A DNA stretch of 64,000 nt from an uncultured Rhodospira sp. (GTDB lineage: Bacteria > Pseudomonadota > Alphaproteobacteria > Rhodospirillales > Rhodospirillaceae). Positions 16,901 through 26,400 of this stretch are shown one piece after another. Every line of letters starts with the position of its first letter. The first letter of the stretch is position 1. The notes beneath the pieces are model-generated. The model made no database searches. It was not told the origin of the DNA and was given only the letters and a program-made list of their open reading frames with translations. The position numbers and the translations under genes were made by a program. The stretch is from assembly GCF_937138205.1 (NCBI RefSeq), contig NZ_CAKZOT010000047.1, forward strand, positions 16,931 to 80,930, given 5' to 3'.

Positions 16901-18737
16901 ACGAGGCAGGCCGCCCACCGAGCCGGTGGCTCCCTGTTCGATCGACGATGACGACGTCGATCCGTTGCTCACGGCCGAGGAGGCCGGCGGCCCGGCACCC
17001 ATGATGCGTCTGGACGGGGTGGCGGTCGGCCCTGGCGTCGGCATCGGCACGGTCTACCTCCACGACACGGGGCTGGCGCCGATCCCCGAATACCGCATCC
17101 CGAGCGGACTCGTGGAACGCGAACGCTTGCGGTTGGCCAAGGCGGCCGACCGCTCGATCGCCGAGTTCCGCGCGCTGGGCCAAAAAGTGCGCACCCTCTC
17201 CGGCGGTCCGGGCGAGGAACTGGCCTGTATTCTCGAAGCCTACGAGCAGATGATGCGGGGCTCGCGCTTGTTGCGGGGCGCGGACCGGCGCATCGGCGAG
17301 TTCCGCGTCAATGCGGAGGCCGCCGTGCGGGTGGAAATGGCCGAACTGATCGGGGCCTTCTCCGCCATGGATGACGACTACCTGGCCGCCCGGATCGAGG
17401 ACATCCGTGAAGTCGGCCGGCGCCTCATCCGCAACCTGAACCGCCGGCCCCGCCAGCCGGGCCTGACCACCGTGCCGCGCGGCAGTATCGTTCTGGCCGA
17501 GGAACTGAGCCCGGCCGACACGGCGTTGCTGAACCCGCGCGTTGTCGGTGGGCTGGCGACGACGCTCGGCGCGCGCGAGAGCCACACGGCGATCATGGCG
17601 CGTTCGCTGGCGCTGCCGGCGGTCGTGGCGGTGACGGGCCTGATGCGCCATGCCCGCGCGGGCGATACCGTGGTCGTCGACGGGGCCAAAGGCTGCGTGA
17701 TTCTCAACCCCGACCCCGACACGCTGGCCTGGTACCGCAACCGGCGTGCCAGTTTCCTGCGCACGCGGCGCAACCTGCTGCGCCTGCGCGACGTGCCGTC
17801 GGTGACACGCGATGGCGTCGCCGTGCACCTGCAGGCCAACGTGGAACTGCCGGCGGAGGTGGAGGCGGTGCTGCAATCGGGCGCCGAGGGCATCGGCCTG
17901 GTGCGCTCGGAGTTCCTGTACATGAACCGCGATTGCCTGCCCACCGCCGACGAGCAGGCGGCGGCGTTCACCGATCTGATCCAGCACATGAAGGGGCGGC
18001 CCGTCACCATCCGCACTCTTGACCTGGGCGGCGAGAAGCTGGGCGACGCCCTGGACTTCAAGGCCGGCGCCAACCCGGCGCTGGGGTTGCGGGCGGTGCG
18101 GCTGTCGCTGACCCGGACCGAACTGTTGCGCATCCAGTATGAAGCCATTCTGCGCGCCGCCTGCCACGGACCGGCGCGCATTCTGCTGCCGATGGTCTGC
18201 ACGACTGACGAAGTGCGGGCGGCCCGCGCCATCCTTGCGGAGGTGGTCGAAAGCGCCCGCGCGGCGGGACAGCCGCTGCCGGACCCGCTGCCGCCGTTGG
18301 GGGTGATGATCGAGGTGCCGGCCGCCGCGCTGTCGGCCGATGCTCTGGCGCGCGAGGCGGACTTCTTCGCCATCGGCACCAATGACCTGACTCAGTACGC
18401 GCTGGCCATCGACCGCACGGACGAGGCGGTGGCGCACCTGTACGATCCGCTGCATCCGGCCGTGCTGCGGCTGATCCATTTCGCCACCGGGGCGGCGCAG
18501 GCGGCCGGGATTCCCGTTTCGGTGTGTGGCGAGATGGCCGGCGATCCGCGCCTGACGGCGCTGCTGTTCGGGCTCGGGGTGCGCGAGCTGTCCATGGCCG
18601 CGTTCGCCATTCCGGCGGTCAAGCAGCGAGTGCGGCGCATTTCGTCCCATACCGCGCGGGAGCACGCCCACCGGATCCTGGGCCAACCCGACGCGGGGCA
18701 CATCGCCGCCCTGATCGACGTGTTCAACGACGGGTGA
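16890..18737 (+). CDS. Phosphoenolpyruvate-protein phosphotransferase (PTS enzyme I)
   Basis: A 615-residue enzyme that transfers phosphate from PEP to HPr. The canonical fold begins near residue 40 (RLDGVAVGPGVGIG), after a 38-residue acidic extension. The phosphohistidine domain has GARESHTAIMARSLALPAVV with His232. The PEP-binding barrel shows EGIGLVRSEFLYM, IEVPAAAL, FFAIGTNDLTQYALA and the catalytic cysteine in VCGEMAGD. No GAF domain is present, so this is EI rather than EI-Ntr by architecture. It is the last gene of the hprK-rapZ-EIIA-HPr-EI operon. Confidence 0.94.
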   Translation: MRTRRGRPPTEPVAPCSIDDDDVDPLLTAEEAGGPAPMMRLDGVAVGPGVGIGTVYLHDTGLAPIPEYRIPSGLVERERLRLAKAADRSIAEFRALGQKVRTLSGGPGEELACILEAYEQMMRGSRLLRGADRRIGEFRVNAEAAVRVEMAELIGAFSAMDDDYLAARIEDIREVGRRLIRNLNRRPRQPGLTTVPRGSIVLAEELSPADTALLNPRVVGGLATTLGARESHTAIMARSLALPAVVAVTGLMRHARAGDTVVVDGAKGCVILNPDPDTLAWYRNRRASFLRTRRNLLRLRDVPSVTRDGVAVHLQANVELPAEVEAVLQSGAEGIGLVRSEFLYMNRDCLPTADEQAAAFTDLIQHMKGRPVTIRTLDLGGEKLGDALDFKAGANPALGLRAVRLSLTRTELLRIQYEAILRAACHGPARILLPMVCTTDEVRAARAILAEVVESARAAGQPLPDPLPPLGVMIEVPAAALSADALAREADFFAIGTNDLTQYALAIDRTDEAVAHLYDPLHPAVLRLIHFATGAAQAAGIPVSVCGEMAGDPRLTALLFGLGVRELSMAAFAIPAVKQRVRRISSHTAREHAHRILGQPDAGHIAALIDVFNDG

Positions 18738-18948
18738 CTCCGCCCGAACGTCCAGCGCGTGTCCCGCCGCAATCCCACACACATCGTCACACTTTGTCAC
18801 CGCGCGTGTGTCCTCCCGTCAAACCCGGGTCAAGGGCCGGGTGTTCAATGGGCTCATCGGCGGATCGGACCACGGGGTTTCGGGTCCGCCACCATCCGAG
18901 GCTCGGGACACCCCCCGTCGGGCGTCCCAGAAACATGGGAGAGATGTG

Positions 18949-19557
18949 ATGAACACCGCACTGAAACGCGTTGTGATGACCACCGCCGCCGTTGCCGTGG
19001 TCGCCGGCCTGGGCGCCGCGACCCTGAACGCGGGGGCGCAGGCCCGGGGATGGGGCGACGGCCCGGGCTACGGACAGGGCATGGGCGGCGGCCCCTGCGG
19101 CGGTCGCATGATGCATGGCCCCGGCGGGATGCGGGGCGGCTCGGGTGGTCCGGGTGGACTGCTGCTGGTGATGGACGCCGACGAGGACGGCACCGTCACC
19201 CGCGCAGAGTTCGACCGCTTCCACGAGCTGGGCTTCGCGGCCATGGATGCGGACGGCGACGGCCAGGTGGCCCGCGCCGACTTCATCGAGGGCCGTCAGG
19301 GGACCATGGCCGGCCGTGGCGGCATGAGGCAGGGTCCCAACAGTGACTGGCGGGCCGAGGTCCGGGCCGACCGGCTGGGCCAGCGGTTCGATGTCTGGGA
19401 CGCCAACGCGGACGGCGTCGTGACCGCTGACGAATTCTCGGCGGCCAACGCGGCCCGCTTCGACAGCCTGGATGTCGACGGCGACGGCTCGGTCGAGACG
19501 CAAGAGGCGGCGGCGGCGCGGATGTTCGGGCCGCGCGGTCCGGCGATGTCTCGCTGA
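18949..19557 (+). CDS. Exported EF-hand calcium-binding protein
   Basis: A 202-residue protein with a signal peptide (about 1-31, ending AGAQA) and a Gly/Met-rich stretch (about 32-70). Four EF-hand loops follow: DADEDGTVTRAEF, DADGDGQVARADF, DANADGVVTADEF and DVDGDGSVETQEA, arranged as two pairs. It is probably periplasmic or secreted; function is unknown beyond calcium binding. The ATG at 18949 follows GGGAGAGATGTG. A strong hairpin follows the gene. Confidence 0.88.
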   Translation: MNTALKRVVMTTAAVAVVAGLGAATLNAGAQARGWGDGPGYGQGMGGGPCGGRMMHGPGGMRGGSGGPGGLLLVMDADEDGTVTRAEFDRFHELGFAAMDADGDGQVARADFIEGRQGTMAGRGGMRQGPNSDWRAEVRADRLGQRFDVWDANADGVVTADEFSAANAARFDSLDVDGDGSVETQEAAAARMFGPRGPAMSR

Positions 19558-19575
19558 ATCGCCTAGACGCCGGGT

Positions 19576-19602
19576 CCGGGCGGGAGTGAACCTCCCGCCC
19601 GG
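19576..19602 (+). terminator. Hairpin after the EF-hand gene
   Basis: A perfect 11-bp stem, CCGGGCGGGAG/CTCCCGCCCGG, with a 5-base loop, 18 bases after the stop. There is no clear T-run. A near-identical stem follows csbD at 40546-40574. Confidence 0.65.
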
Positions 19603-19723
19603 TCTGAAGACGCCAGGGAGCCTGCCAATGTCGCTGGGCGAGATCTTGTCGGGTTGTTTCATCATGGCGAAGAGCGTTCTTGATTCGGAAGGCCGCTGTT
19701 CGCCCCTGGAGCCCACAACGGAA

Positions 19724-19751
19724 GCCGCCCCTGGCTGCTGCCAAGGGCGGC
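19724..19751 (-). terminator. Hairpin after the first VPLPA-CTERM gene
   Basis: A stem of 11 positions with one mismatch (GCCGCCCCTGG / CCAAGGGCGGC), 30 bases beyond the stop of the minus-strand gene. No T-run is seen, so it is only a possible terminator. Confidence 0.4.
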
Positions 19752-19781
19752 CTCGTCCACGACCGCTGGTTTGTGCGGACC

Positions 19782-20522
19782 TTAGGCGCTCTGGCCCTTC
19801 TTCAGCCAACGGCTGCCGAACAGGCCACCGATGGCGGTCAGCATGAACCAGGCGGCGGCCGGCAGGGGCACCGTATTGAGCTCGCTGGTCAGGGTGGCTC
19901 GCAGTGTCGCCTCGTTGGTTGCCTCTTCCCGTGTCAGCCAGTCGGTGAACGTGTTGTTGCCCACCTGGAAGCCGGTGATCGCGAGGTAGAAGGTTTCGTT
20001 GCCTATCGTTACTTGGTCCGAGAACGCCGGGTTCGTGGTCACGGTAACAATATCATCGCAAATCGACACATTGTTTCCCGGGCAGGGTTTTTGGTTCGGC
20101 GTTTCGTTGTGAGAGAAGGAGTACACCGTATCGAAGTCACCAAATTGAACGGTGTTGAACGTCAGCTTCAGGTCGATGCTTTCAAGCGACGGAGCATAGA
20201 TTGGGTTGTTGATGTGTCTGAAAATCCCTAGGTCAAATTCCGAGCCATCAGCATTCACTTCGATGGGCGTGGCCTCGGCCTCGAACTCGTACCCACTCTG
20301 TCCCGGGCTGCCTGTAGCGGGCGTTCCCCAGTAGGCTGTGGCCGTCGATCCAGGCCCAGAGAGCGTGACCCCGTTTGTCGGGACCGAGTTCTGGAAAACT
20401 GCTGTAATCGTGCTGATCTTGAGGTCGTATGTCGCCGCTGCCGCCGGTGCAACCGCGCCGACGCACACGGCGCCACCCACAATGGCCCCAAGGGTCGTTG
20501 CCTTTATCTTGTTCACAATCAT
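19782..20522 (-). CDS. VPLPA-CTERM sorting domain protein (first of two)
   Basis: A 246-residue exported protein. It has a signal peptide (about 1-31, ending AAAA before TYDLKIS), a beta-rich Thr/Asn-rich body, and the C-terminal sorting tag VPLPAAAWFMLTAIGGLF followed by GSRWLKK. This tag (a VPLPA motif, a hydrophobic helix, then basic residues) marks substrates of exosortase-type sorting. No exosortase gene is in the window. The ATG at 20522 has GAAGGAGATG upstream. Base composition is visibly more AT-rich than its neighbours. The body is not recognised. Confidence 0.85.
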   Translation of the reverse strand: MIVNKIKATTLGAIVGGAVCVGAVAPAAAATYDLKISTITAVFQNSVPTNGVTLSGPGSTATAYWGTPATGSPGQSGYEFEAEATPIEVNADGSEFDLGIFRHINNPIYAPSLESIDLKLTFNTVQFGDFDTVYSFSHNETPNQKPCPGNNVSICDDIVTVTTNPAFSDQVTIGNETFYLAITGFQVGNNTFTDWLTREEATNEATLRATLTSELNTVPLPAAAWFMLTAIGGLFGSRWLKKGQSA

Positions 20523-20766
20523 GTCCCCATCTCCTTCTCTCAGCACCGGTGCGCCTGTTCGCGGTCTGCCGGTGCGGTGAATACCTCCCTGGCGACGCTC
20601 GGAGCGCCTCGCACCTTATAGGGGTCGGCCAAACGTGCTGTTCGGCCCGTGCCCCCATGCGTTTCGGGATTGTGTGCTCCTCCTGAGCGAAGCCCCCCAA
20701 CAGGCCGAAGCCCGAGTTCAGTGGTGGGGAATTCGAAGAAACGTTTGCGTAATTTTTTCGTAAAGG

Positions 20767-20836
20767 GAACCGTTTTTTTCCGTCTCCCCCATCTGGTGGA
20801 TCAGCCGATCGGCGCTTCCTCCACCGTTTGGTGGAG
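20767..20836. promoter_or_regulatory. Shared motif cluster upstream of VPLPA-CTERM gene 1
   Basis: Three elements recur upstream of the second VPLPA-CTERM gene: the 13-mer GAACCGTTTTTTT (20767-20779), CCATCTGGTGGAT (20789-20801), and the perfect palindrome CTCCACC-GTTT-GGTGGAG (20819-20836). They lie 245-315 bases upstream of the 20522 start. These may be regulator sites, but spacing and order differ between the two genes. Confidence 0.5.
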
Positions 20837-20839
20837 ATG

Positions 20840-21331
20840 GTTCCATGGCATTGATTAAGTTCACTCAACGTTCGTGTAGGCTATCTTAGAATATTGCCCG
20901 AAACACAGTCGAAGGCAGTGCGCCCCAAAAAACCGTGTGGCGGTGGGCGAGGTCCTTCGTCTGGCGCAGGCCCTCGCGTGCCGACGGAATAGCCGAGTCG
21001 CGAAGTGCCCTTGCTGCGTTCTCGGGCTTTCCGCGACTGTCGCTGGAGCGGACGCCCAACAGACCGCAAGCGGCCAGCCCCGATCTCGCTTGATGACCGC
21101 CACGACGCAGGGGGCTTTGGGCCGGGTGGGCGGGCGTCTCCCGCCCGGTCTGGATGGCGCGGTCCGGCGGTACCGTCATCCTTCGATCGGGTCTCTCACT
21201 CAAAATTTCCTGATTTGTTTGATGGATTTAAAGGCGGCTTTGCGCCACATATGCATTGAAACGCGGGGCCGGGGGGCGCCAAAACTCTCCGGCCGACTAC
21301 TCAACAACCCAAAAGAGGAGCACGAAAGACC
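20840..21331. other. Intergenic gap before dps
   Basis: About 490 bases. A GGGCGGG/CCCGCCC hairpin lies at 21128-21146. Short frames have no recognisable family features. An AT-rich patch at about 21200-21235 probably contains the dps promoter, but no boxes could be assigned. Confidence 0.4.
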
Positions 21332-21811
21332 ATGGGTGAGCAATCCGTCGACACCGGTCTGGAAGAAAACGCCCGCAAGAGCATCGCCGAGGGTTTGAAT
21401 GCCGTTCTGGCCAGTACTTTTGCCCTGGCTTTGAAGACCCACAATTTTCACTGGAACGTGGTCGGCCCACGATTCCAGGGCCTGCACAACATGTTCGAGG
21501 AACAGTACACCGACATGTACGCCGCCGTTGACGACATCGCCGAGCGCGTGCGCGCGCTGGGCTGCATCGCGCCCGGCGGGCTGGGCCGCTACGCCGACCT
21601 TAGCCTGGTGGAGGATGCCCCCGACACGCCGCCGGCCGCCGAGGCCATGGTCGTCGCCCTGGCCAAGGATCACGACGCCCTGGCGCGGCGTCTGCGGCCG
21701 CTGATCGGTGAGGCTGGCGAGGTCTCCGACGAGGTGACCGCCGGGCTGCTGACCGACCGCCTGACCGTGCATGAGAAAACCGCCTGGATGCTGCGGGCGA
21801 CGGCGGCCTGA
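21332..21811 (+). CDS. dps: Dps family ferritin-like DNA-binding/iron storage protein
   Basis: A 159-residue protein of normal Dps length. The ferroxidase-site pattern is visible in KTHNFHWNVVGPRFQGLHNMF, followed by EEQYTDMYAAVDDIAERVRALG. Dps assembles into a dodecamer that oxidises and stores iron and protects DNA during stress. AAAGAGGAG precedes the ATG. A strong hairpin lies downstream. Confidence 0.95.
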   Translation: MGEQSVDTGLEENARKSIAEGLNAVLASTFALALKTHNFHWNVVGPRFQGLHNMFEEQYTDMYAAVDDIAERVRALGCIAPGGLGRYADLSLVEDAPDTPPAAEAMVVALAKDHDALARRLRPLIGEAGEVSDEVTAGLLTDRLTVHEKTAWMLRATAA

Positions 21812-21907
21812 GCCGAACCTTAAGATCGTAGTGCGGTGATCCCGCCGAGTCGTTTTCTACGAGCGATGCCCCCACGGCGGTGTTTCGACTCGCCAAATCA
21901 AGACAGG

Positions 21908-21933
21908 CCCGCTCGGCCAAACGGCCGAGCGGG
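21908..21933 (+). terminator. Hairpin downstream of dps
   Basis: A perfect 11-bp stem CCCGCTCGGCC/GGCCGAGCGGG with loop AAAC, 97 bases after dps. It is followed by GTCTTCGGGGGAAAAAA rather than a T-run. It may be a terminator or a folded RNA end. Confidence 0.55.
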
Positions 21934-22313
21934 GTCTTCGGGGGAAAAAAGCATTCCGATCACATGTGTCGTTCCTCACCCCAGACTCGCGGTTTTGACG
22001 GGTCTGGGGTGCTGGCATTGTTGAGGAGGCTTTGAACCGGACGTTGACAAAACCGGACGGCGCGTCGTCGACATGAGCCGGTGCCCCTGCCGTAGACCCG
22101 AAACCGGTTGCAAATCCGTCATATTATTGTAAGTTTTTATGCGTGGGGCCGCCGTGACACGGCGCCCGGGGCGAGGACGGCGCGAGGAATGTTTCCGCTG
22201 CATGACAGGTATGCCCTCGCTGGGCGTGGCAACGGACGGACTGAGCCCGTAGTGTTGCCGTGCCTGACTGTAAAAGTCTTCATACATTCGCGTTGTCGTT
22301 CGAGGAGGATGCC
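21934..22313. other. Intergenic gap between dps and the XRE gene
   Basis: About 380 bases with no supported gene. AT-rich sequence around 22105-22140 (CATATTATTG) could hold a promoter for the XRE gene. Nothing else was recognised. Confidence 0.35.
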
Positions 22314-22622
22314 GTGGGCATGACCGATGAGGAGGTGCTGTTGAAACCGGAGGCGCACAGCCGTCTGCGCGCGGGGGGCTGCCACGTCCGCCATCTCCGG
22401 GAAAGCCGTGAGATCACCCGCTCCGAACTGGCCGAGCAGGTGCTGACCGTGACGGAAGCCTTCGTCGCGGATGTCGAGGCCGGCCACGTGCGCCTGCCCG
22501 CCGAGCAGATGGGCCGCTGGGCGATGGCCCTGGGTGTGCGCCGCGATGCCCTGGCCGACGCGCTGGGCCGCCTATACGACCCGCTGCCGTTCGATTCCCT
22601 GTGGACCAAGGCCGCCGCCTGA
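22314..22622 (+). CDS. Small XRE-type helix-turn-helix protein
   Basis: A protein of about 102 residues whose central part (RHLRESREITRSELAEQV, then EAFVADVEAGHVRLP and MGRWAMALGV) fits an XRE/Cro helix-turn-helix fold. It is likely a DNA-binding regulator of unknown targets. GAGGAGG at 22302-22308 lies 5 bases before GTG at 22314, and the next ATG is at 22320, so either start is possible. It is a lone gene with no obvious operon partner. Confidence 0.7.
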   Translation: MGMTDEEVLLKPEAHSRLRAGGCHVRHLRESREITRSELAEQVLTVTEAFVADVEAGHVRLPAEQMGRWAMALGVRRDALADALGRLYDPLPFDSLWTKAAA

Positions 22623-22874
22623 CGCGGCGGCTTGCTGCACACCGACCCGGTTTTGACCCGGCCCCCGTTTCCGTCGCGGGCCGGGTTTTGGTGTGGGGTC
22701 ATCGCGCCGGGAACGCTTTGTCGTTGGGCGGGAGCGTGCCCGGCGGGTCCTTTGAACGGGTGCTCCGCTTCGCAAAAGCTTGCCAACGCTCTCCACTAAG
22801 GCGGGACGTGAAGCCGGTTTTCCGCATCTACATAAAATACTGGCGCACAGGCTTAAGTTCGCTACATTTATGCT
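22623..22874. promoter_or_regulatory. Region upstream of brnTA
   Basis: A stretch of 252 bases that becomes AT-rich toward the toxin start (TAAGTTCGCTACATTTATGCT at about 22854-22874), where the autoregulated promoter is expected. No perfect inverted repeat was found by eye. Confidence 0.35.
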
Positions 22875-23138
22875 ATGATCATCGTGTGGGACGAGCCGAA
22901 GCGGCGCCAGAACCTCGCCAAGCACGGCTTGGATTTCGCTGCGCTGACATCTGAGTTCTTCCTCGATGCCCTGGTAGGTCCCGCGCGTGAGGACCGGTTC
23001 AAGGCAATGGGCCGCCTCGGTGATGGCATCGTCGCCGTCGTCTTTGCCCGCAGGGGCGCTGAAGGTGTTTCCGTGATCTCGCTACGGCCCGCCAGCAAGA
23101 CGGAGCGCACACTCTATGACCAAGCAACCGGTCGATGA
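22875..23138 (+). CDS. brnT: BrnT family toxin (DUF497)
   Basis: An 87-residue RelE-fold ribonuclease toxin. IVWDEPKRRQNLAKHGLDF is the classical BrnT opening. VVFARRGAEGVSVISLRPAS and KTERTLYD carry the conserved C-terminal arginine and basic residues. Known BrnT proteins cleave RNA and are neutralised by BrnA. The stop overlaps the antitoxin gene by 23 bases, and the toxin-first order is normal for this family. Confidence 0.9.
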   Translation: MIIVWDEPKRRQNLAKHGLDFAALTSEFFLDALVGPAREDRFKAMGRLGDGIVAVVFARRGAEGVSVISLRPASKTERTLYDQATGR

Positions 23139-23400
23139 TCCCGAGAACCCAGAATGGACGGAGGACGATTTCGCCCGTGCCGTTCCGTTCGACCGAGCGT
23201 TTCCGGACCTTGCGGAAAGCGCCCGGCGCGGTCCCGGCCGACCGCCCGTTGCGCGGCCGAAGAAGCAGGTCTCCCTGCGCCTTGACCAGGACGTGATCGA
23301 CCACTTCAAGGGCGGCGGTCCTGGTTGGCAGACCCGGCTGAACGACGCATTGCGCCGGGCTGTTTCCCGAGAGCGAACCGAAACCGGGTGCTCTGACTGA
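23116..23400 (+). CDS. brnA: BrnA family antitoxin (DUF4415)
   Basis: A 94-residue protein with an acidic N-terminal toxin-binding region (EWTEDDFARAVPFDRAF), a basic linker, and a ribbon-helix-helix DNA-binding end (KKQVSLRLDQDVIDHFKGGG, then WQTRLNDALRRAV). It should neutralise BrnT and repress the operon. It starts inside the end of brnT. Confidence 0.9.
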   Translation: MTKQPVDDPENPEWTEDDFARAVPFDRAFPDLAESARRGPGRPPVARPKKQVSLRLDQDVIDHFKGGGPGWQTRLNDALRRAVSRERTETGCSD

Positions 23401-23422
23401 CCGTTGTGTCCAACGGCCGTCC

Positions 23423-26400
23423 TCAACCCCGCATCGGAAACGCCACCCCGTCATCCCGTAGCGCCACATAGATCGCCGGGATCACCAGCAGGGTGAGCGC
23501 CGTCGACGACGCCAGGCCGAAGCACAGCGACAGCGCCAGCCCCTGAAAGATCGGGTCCGTCAGGATGAACGCCGCGCCGATGATGGCCGACACCGCCGTC
23601 AACAGGATGGGCGTGAAGCGGATGGCGCCGGCGTCCAGCAGGGCCTCGCGCAGGCACGAGGCGGTCGGCTGGCGGTGCTTGATGAAGTCCACCAGCAGAA
23701 TGGAATTGCGCACGATGATGCCGGCCAGGGCGATGAACCCGATCATCGACGTGGCGGTGAACGGCGCGCTGAACAGCCAGTGCCCCAGCACGATGCCGAT
23801 CAGGGTCAGCGGCACCGGTGTCAGGATCACCAGCGGCGCCTTGAACGAGCCGAACTGGGCCACCACCAGCAGATAGATGCCCAGGATGGCGACACCGAAC
23901 GCCGCCCCCATGTCGCGGAAGGTAACGTAGGTGATTTCCCACTCGCCGTCCCACAGCAGGGTCGGCTCGGCGCTGCTCTCGGGCTGCCCGTACAGGCGGA
24001 TGGCCGGCTTCGGCAGGCCGAGCGCGTCCCAGTCGTGGGCGTCGATGCGGTCCTGGACTTCCAGCATTCCGTAGATCGGCGCCTCGAACCGGCCGGCCAG
24101 TTCCGCCTGCACCATCTCGGCGAAATGGCCGTCGCGGCGGAACAGGGTGTGCGAGGCCATTTCACGCGAGGTGGTGACCACGTCGCCCAGTTCGACGATG
24201 CCGGCGGCGCCGGGCACCGGCGTGCTGAGCAGCCGCTCGCCCGGGGTCAGGTCGGCCTTGGGCAGGCGCACGGCGATCTCCACCGGATCGACGCCGTGGC
24301 CCCGGTGCGAATAGCCGACGCTGACCCCGCCCAGCAGGGCGGCCAGGGTGTCGTAAACCGCCTCCTCCTCGACGCCGTGGTATTCCAGCGCCTGCTGGTC
24401 GATGGCCAGGCGCAGGCGTTCGGCCGGGTCGCCCCAGGAGTCGTGTACGTCGACGATGAAATCGACCGCCTCGAATATGCCCTTGACCTCGCGTGCCACG
24501 GCGCGCCGGGTCTCGGTATCGGGGCCGTAGATCTCGGCCAGCAGGGTGGCCAGCACCGGCGGCCCCGGCGGCACCTCGACCACCGACAGCGCCGCGCCCT
24601 CGGGCAACGGCAGGTCGCGCAGGCGCTCGCGCACCTCCAGGGCGATGGCGTGGCTGGCGCGCTCGCGGTGGTGCTTGGCCGTGAGGTTGATCTGCAGGTC
24701 GCCCATGTTGGGCGCGTCGCGCAGGTAGGAGTGCCGCACCAGGCCGTTGAAGTTGAACGGCGCGGCCGTGCCGGCATGAAGCTGAATGCTGGTCAGCTCC
24801 GGCAGGTCGGCCAGCCGCCGCGCGGCGTCCATCAGCACGCGCTCGGTCTCTTCCAGCGGCGCGTCGTCGGGCAGGGTGAGCACCACCTGCAGTTCCGACT
24901 TGTTGTCGAACGGCAGCAGCTTGACGGTGACGTCGGCGGTGTAGAACGGCAGGCAGGCGACGATGGTGGCGATGCCCACCAGGATCAGGAAGGCCCAGGC
25001 GCGCCAGCGGCTCTTCAGCACCGGCGCGGCCACACGGCGGTACAGGCCGCCCAGCCGGCCTTCGGCCTCGCCCTCGGTGGGGTCCCGCGACGCCGCTCCG
25101 CCGCCATCCTCGGCGCCGGTGGGCGCTTCGTCCTCGCCCGGATCGCCCGGAACGGCGTAGGGCACGCCCATGCGCCGCGCGGCGCCGCGCCCGGCGATCT
25201 TGATCAGCAGCCACGGCGTCAGCATGACGGCGACAAAGAACGAGAACGCCATGGCCGCCGACGCATTCGCCGGGATCGGGCTCATGTATGGCCCCATCAG
25301 GCCGGACACGAACATCATCGGCAGCAGGGCGGCGATGATGGTCAGGGTGGCGATGATGGTCGGGTTGCCGACCTCGGCCACGCCCTCGATCGCCTTGCGC
25401 ACGATCGAGCGGCCGTCCTTCATGGCCCAGTGCCGCGCCATGTTCTCGACGATGACGATGGCGTCGTCGACCAGGATGCCGATGGAGAAAATGAGCGCGA
25501 ACAGGCTCACCCGGTTGATGGTGTAGCCCATCATCCAGGCGGAAAAGAGCGTGAGCAGGATGGTGGTGGGGATCACCACCGCCACCACCATGCCGGCGCG
25601 CCAGCCGATGGCCACGGTAATCAGCAGGACGATGGTCACCGTCGCCATGCCCAGGTGGGACAGCAACTCGTTCGACTTTTCCAGCGCCGTTTCGCCGTAG
25701 TTGCGGGTCACGGCGACCTCGATCCCCTCCGGCACCAGGCGACCCTTCAGGCCCTCCAGCCGCTCCAGGATGGTCTCGGAGACGACCACCGCGTTGGCCC
25801 CCTGGCGCTTGGCCAGGGCGATGGACACCGCCGGACGGGCTGTGATGCTGTCCTGGTCCGGCGCGGCGTCGGGGCGGGGCTCGATCTGCCAGACGCGGTG
25901 GTCCAGCGGTTCGGTGCCGACGACGATGCTGGCGACGTCCTTGACGTAGACCGGGCGGCCGTCGTGGGTGGTCAGCAACACGTCGCCGATGTCGGCCACG
26001 CCCTGCAGCGTCTGGCCGGCCACCACCGGCACGCTGTCGCCGGCCTCACGCAGGCGGCCGAGGCGGAAGGACCGGTTCGCGTTCTCCAGCTTCTCCACCA
26101 GACGATTGAGCGTGATGCCGTACATCGACAGACGCTCGGGGTCGGGCTCCACACGGATCTGGTCGGGCCGGCCGCCGACGATGAAGGTCAGGCCGACGTC
26201 CTCGACCTTGATCAGCTCGATCAGCAGTTCCTCGGCCACCGCGTGCAGCCCGGCGTCGGTCCAGCGCTCGGCGACCTCGGGCGCGGGCGAGAGGGTGAGG
26301 ACGACGATGGGCACGTCGTTGATGCCCCGGCCGACGATCAGCGGTTCCGGAATGCCCAGCGGAATGCGGTTCAGGTTGGCGCGGATGGTCTCGTGGACGC

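Noticed and set aside
20886..21203. A 105-residue minus-strand frame upstream of dps
   Set aside because: No ribosome binding site, no recognisable domain, and arginine-rich composition typical of random GC-rich frames.
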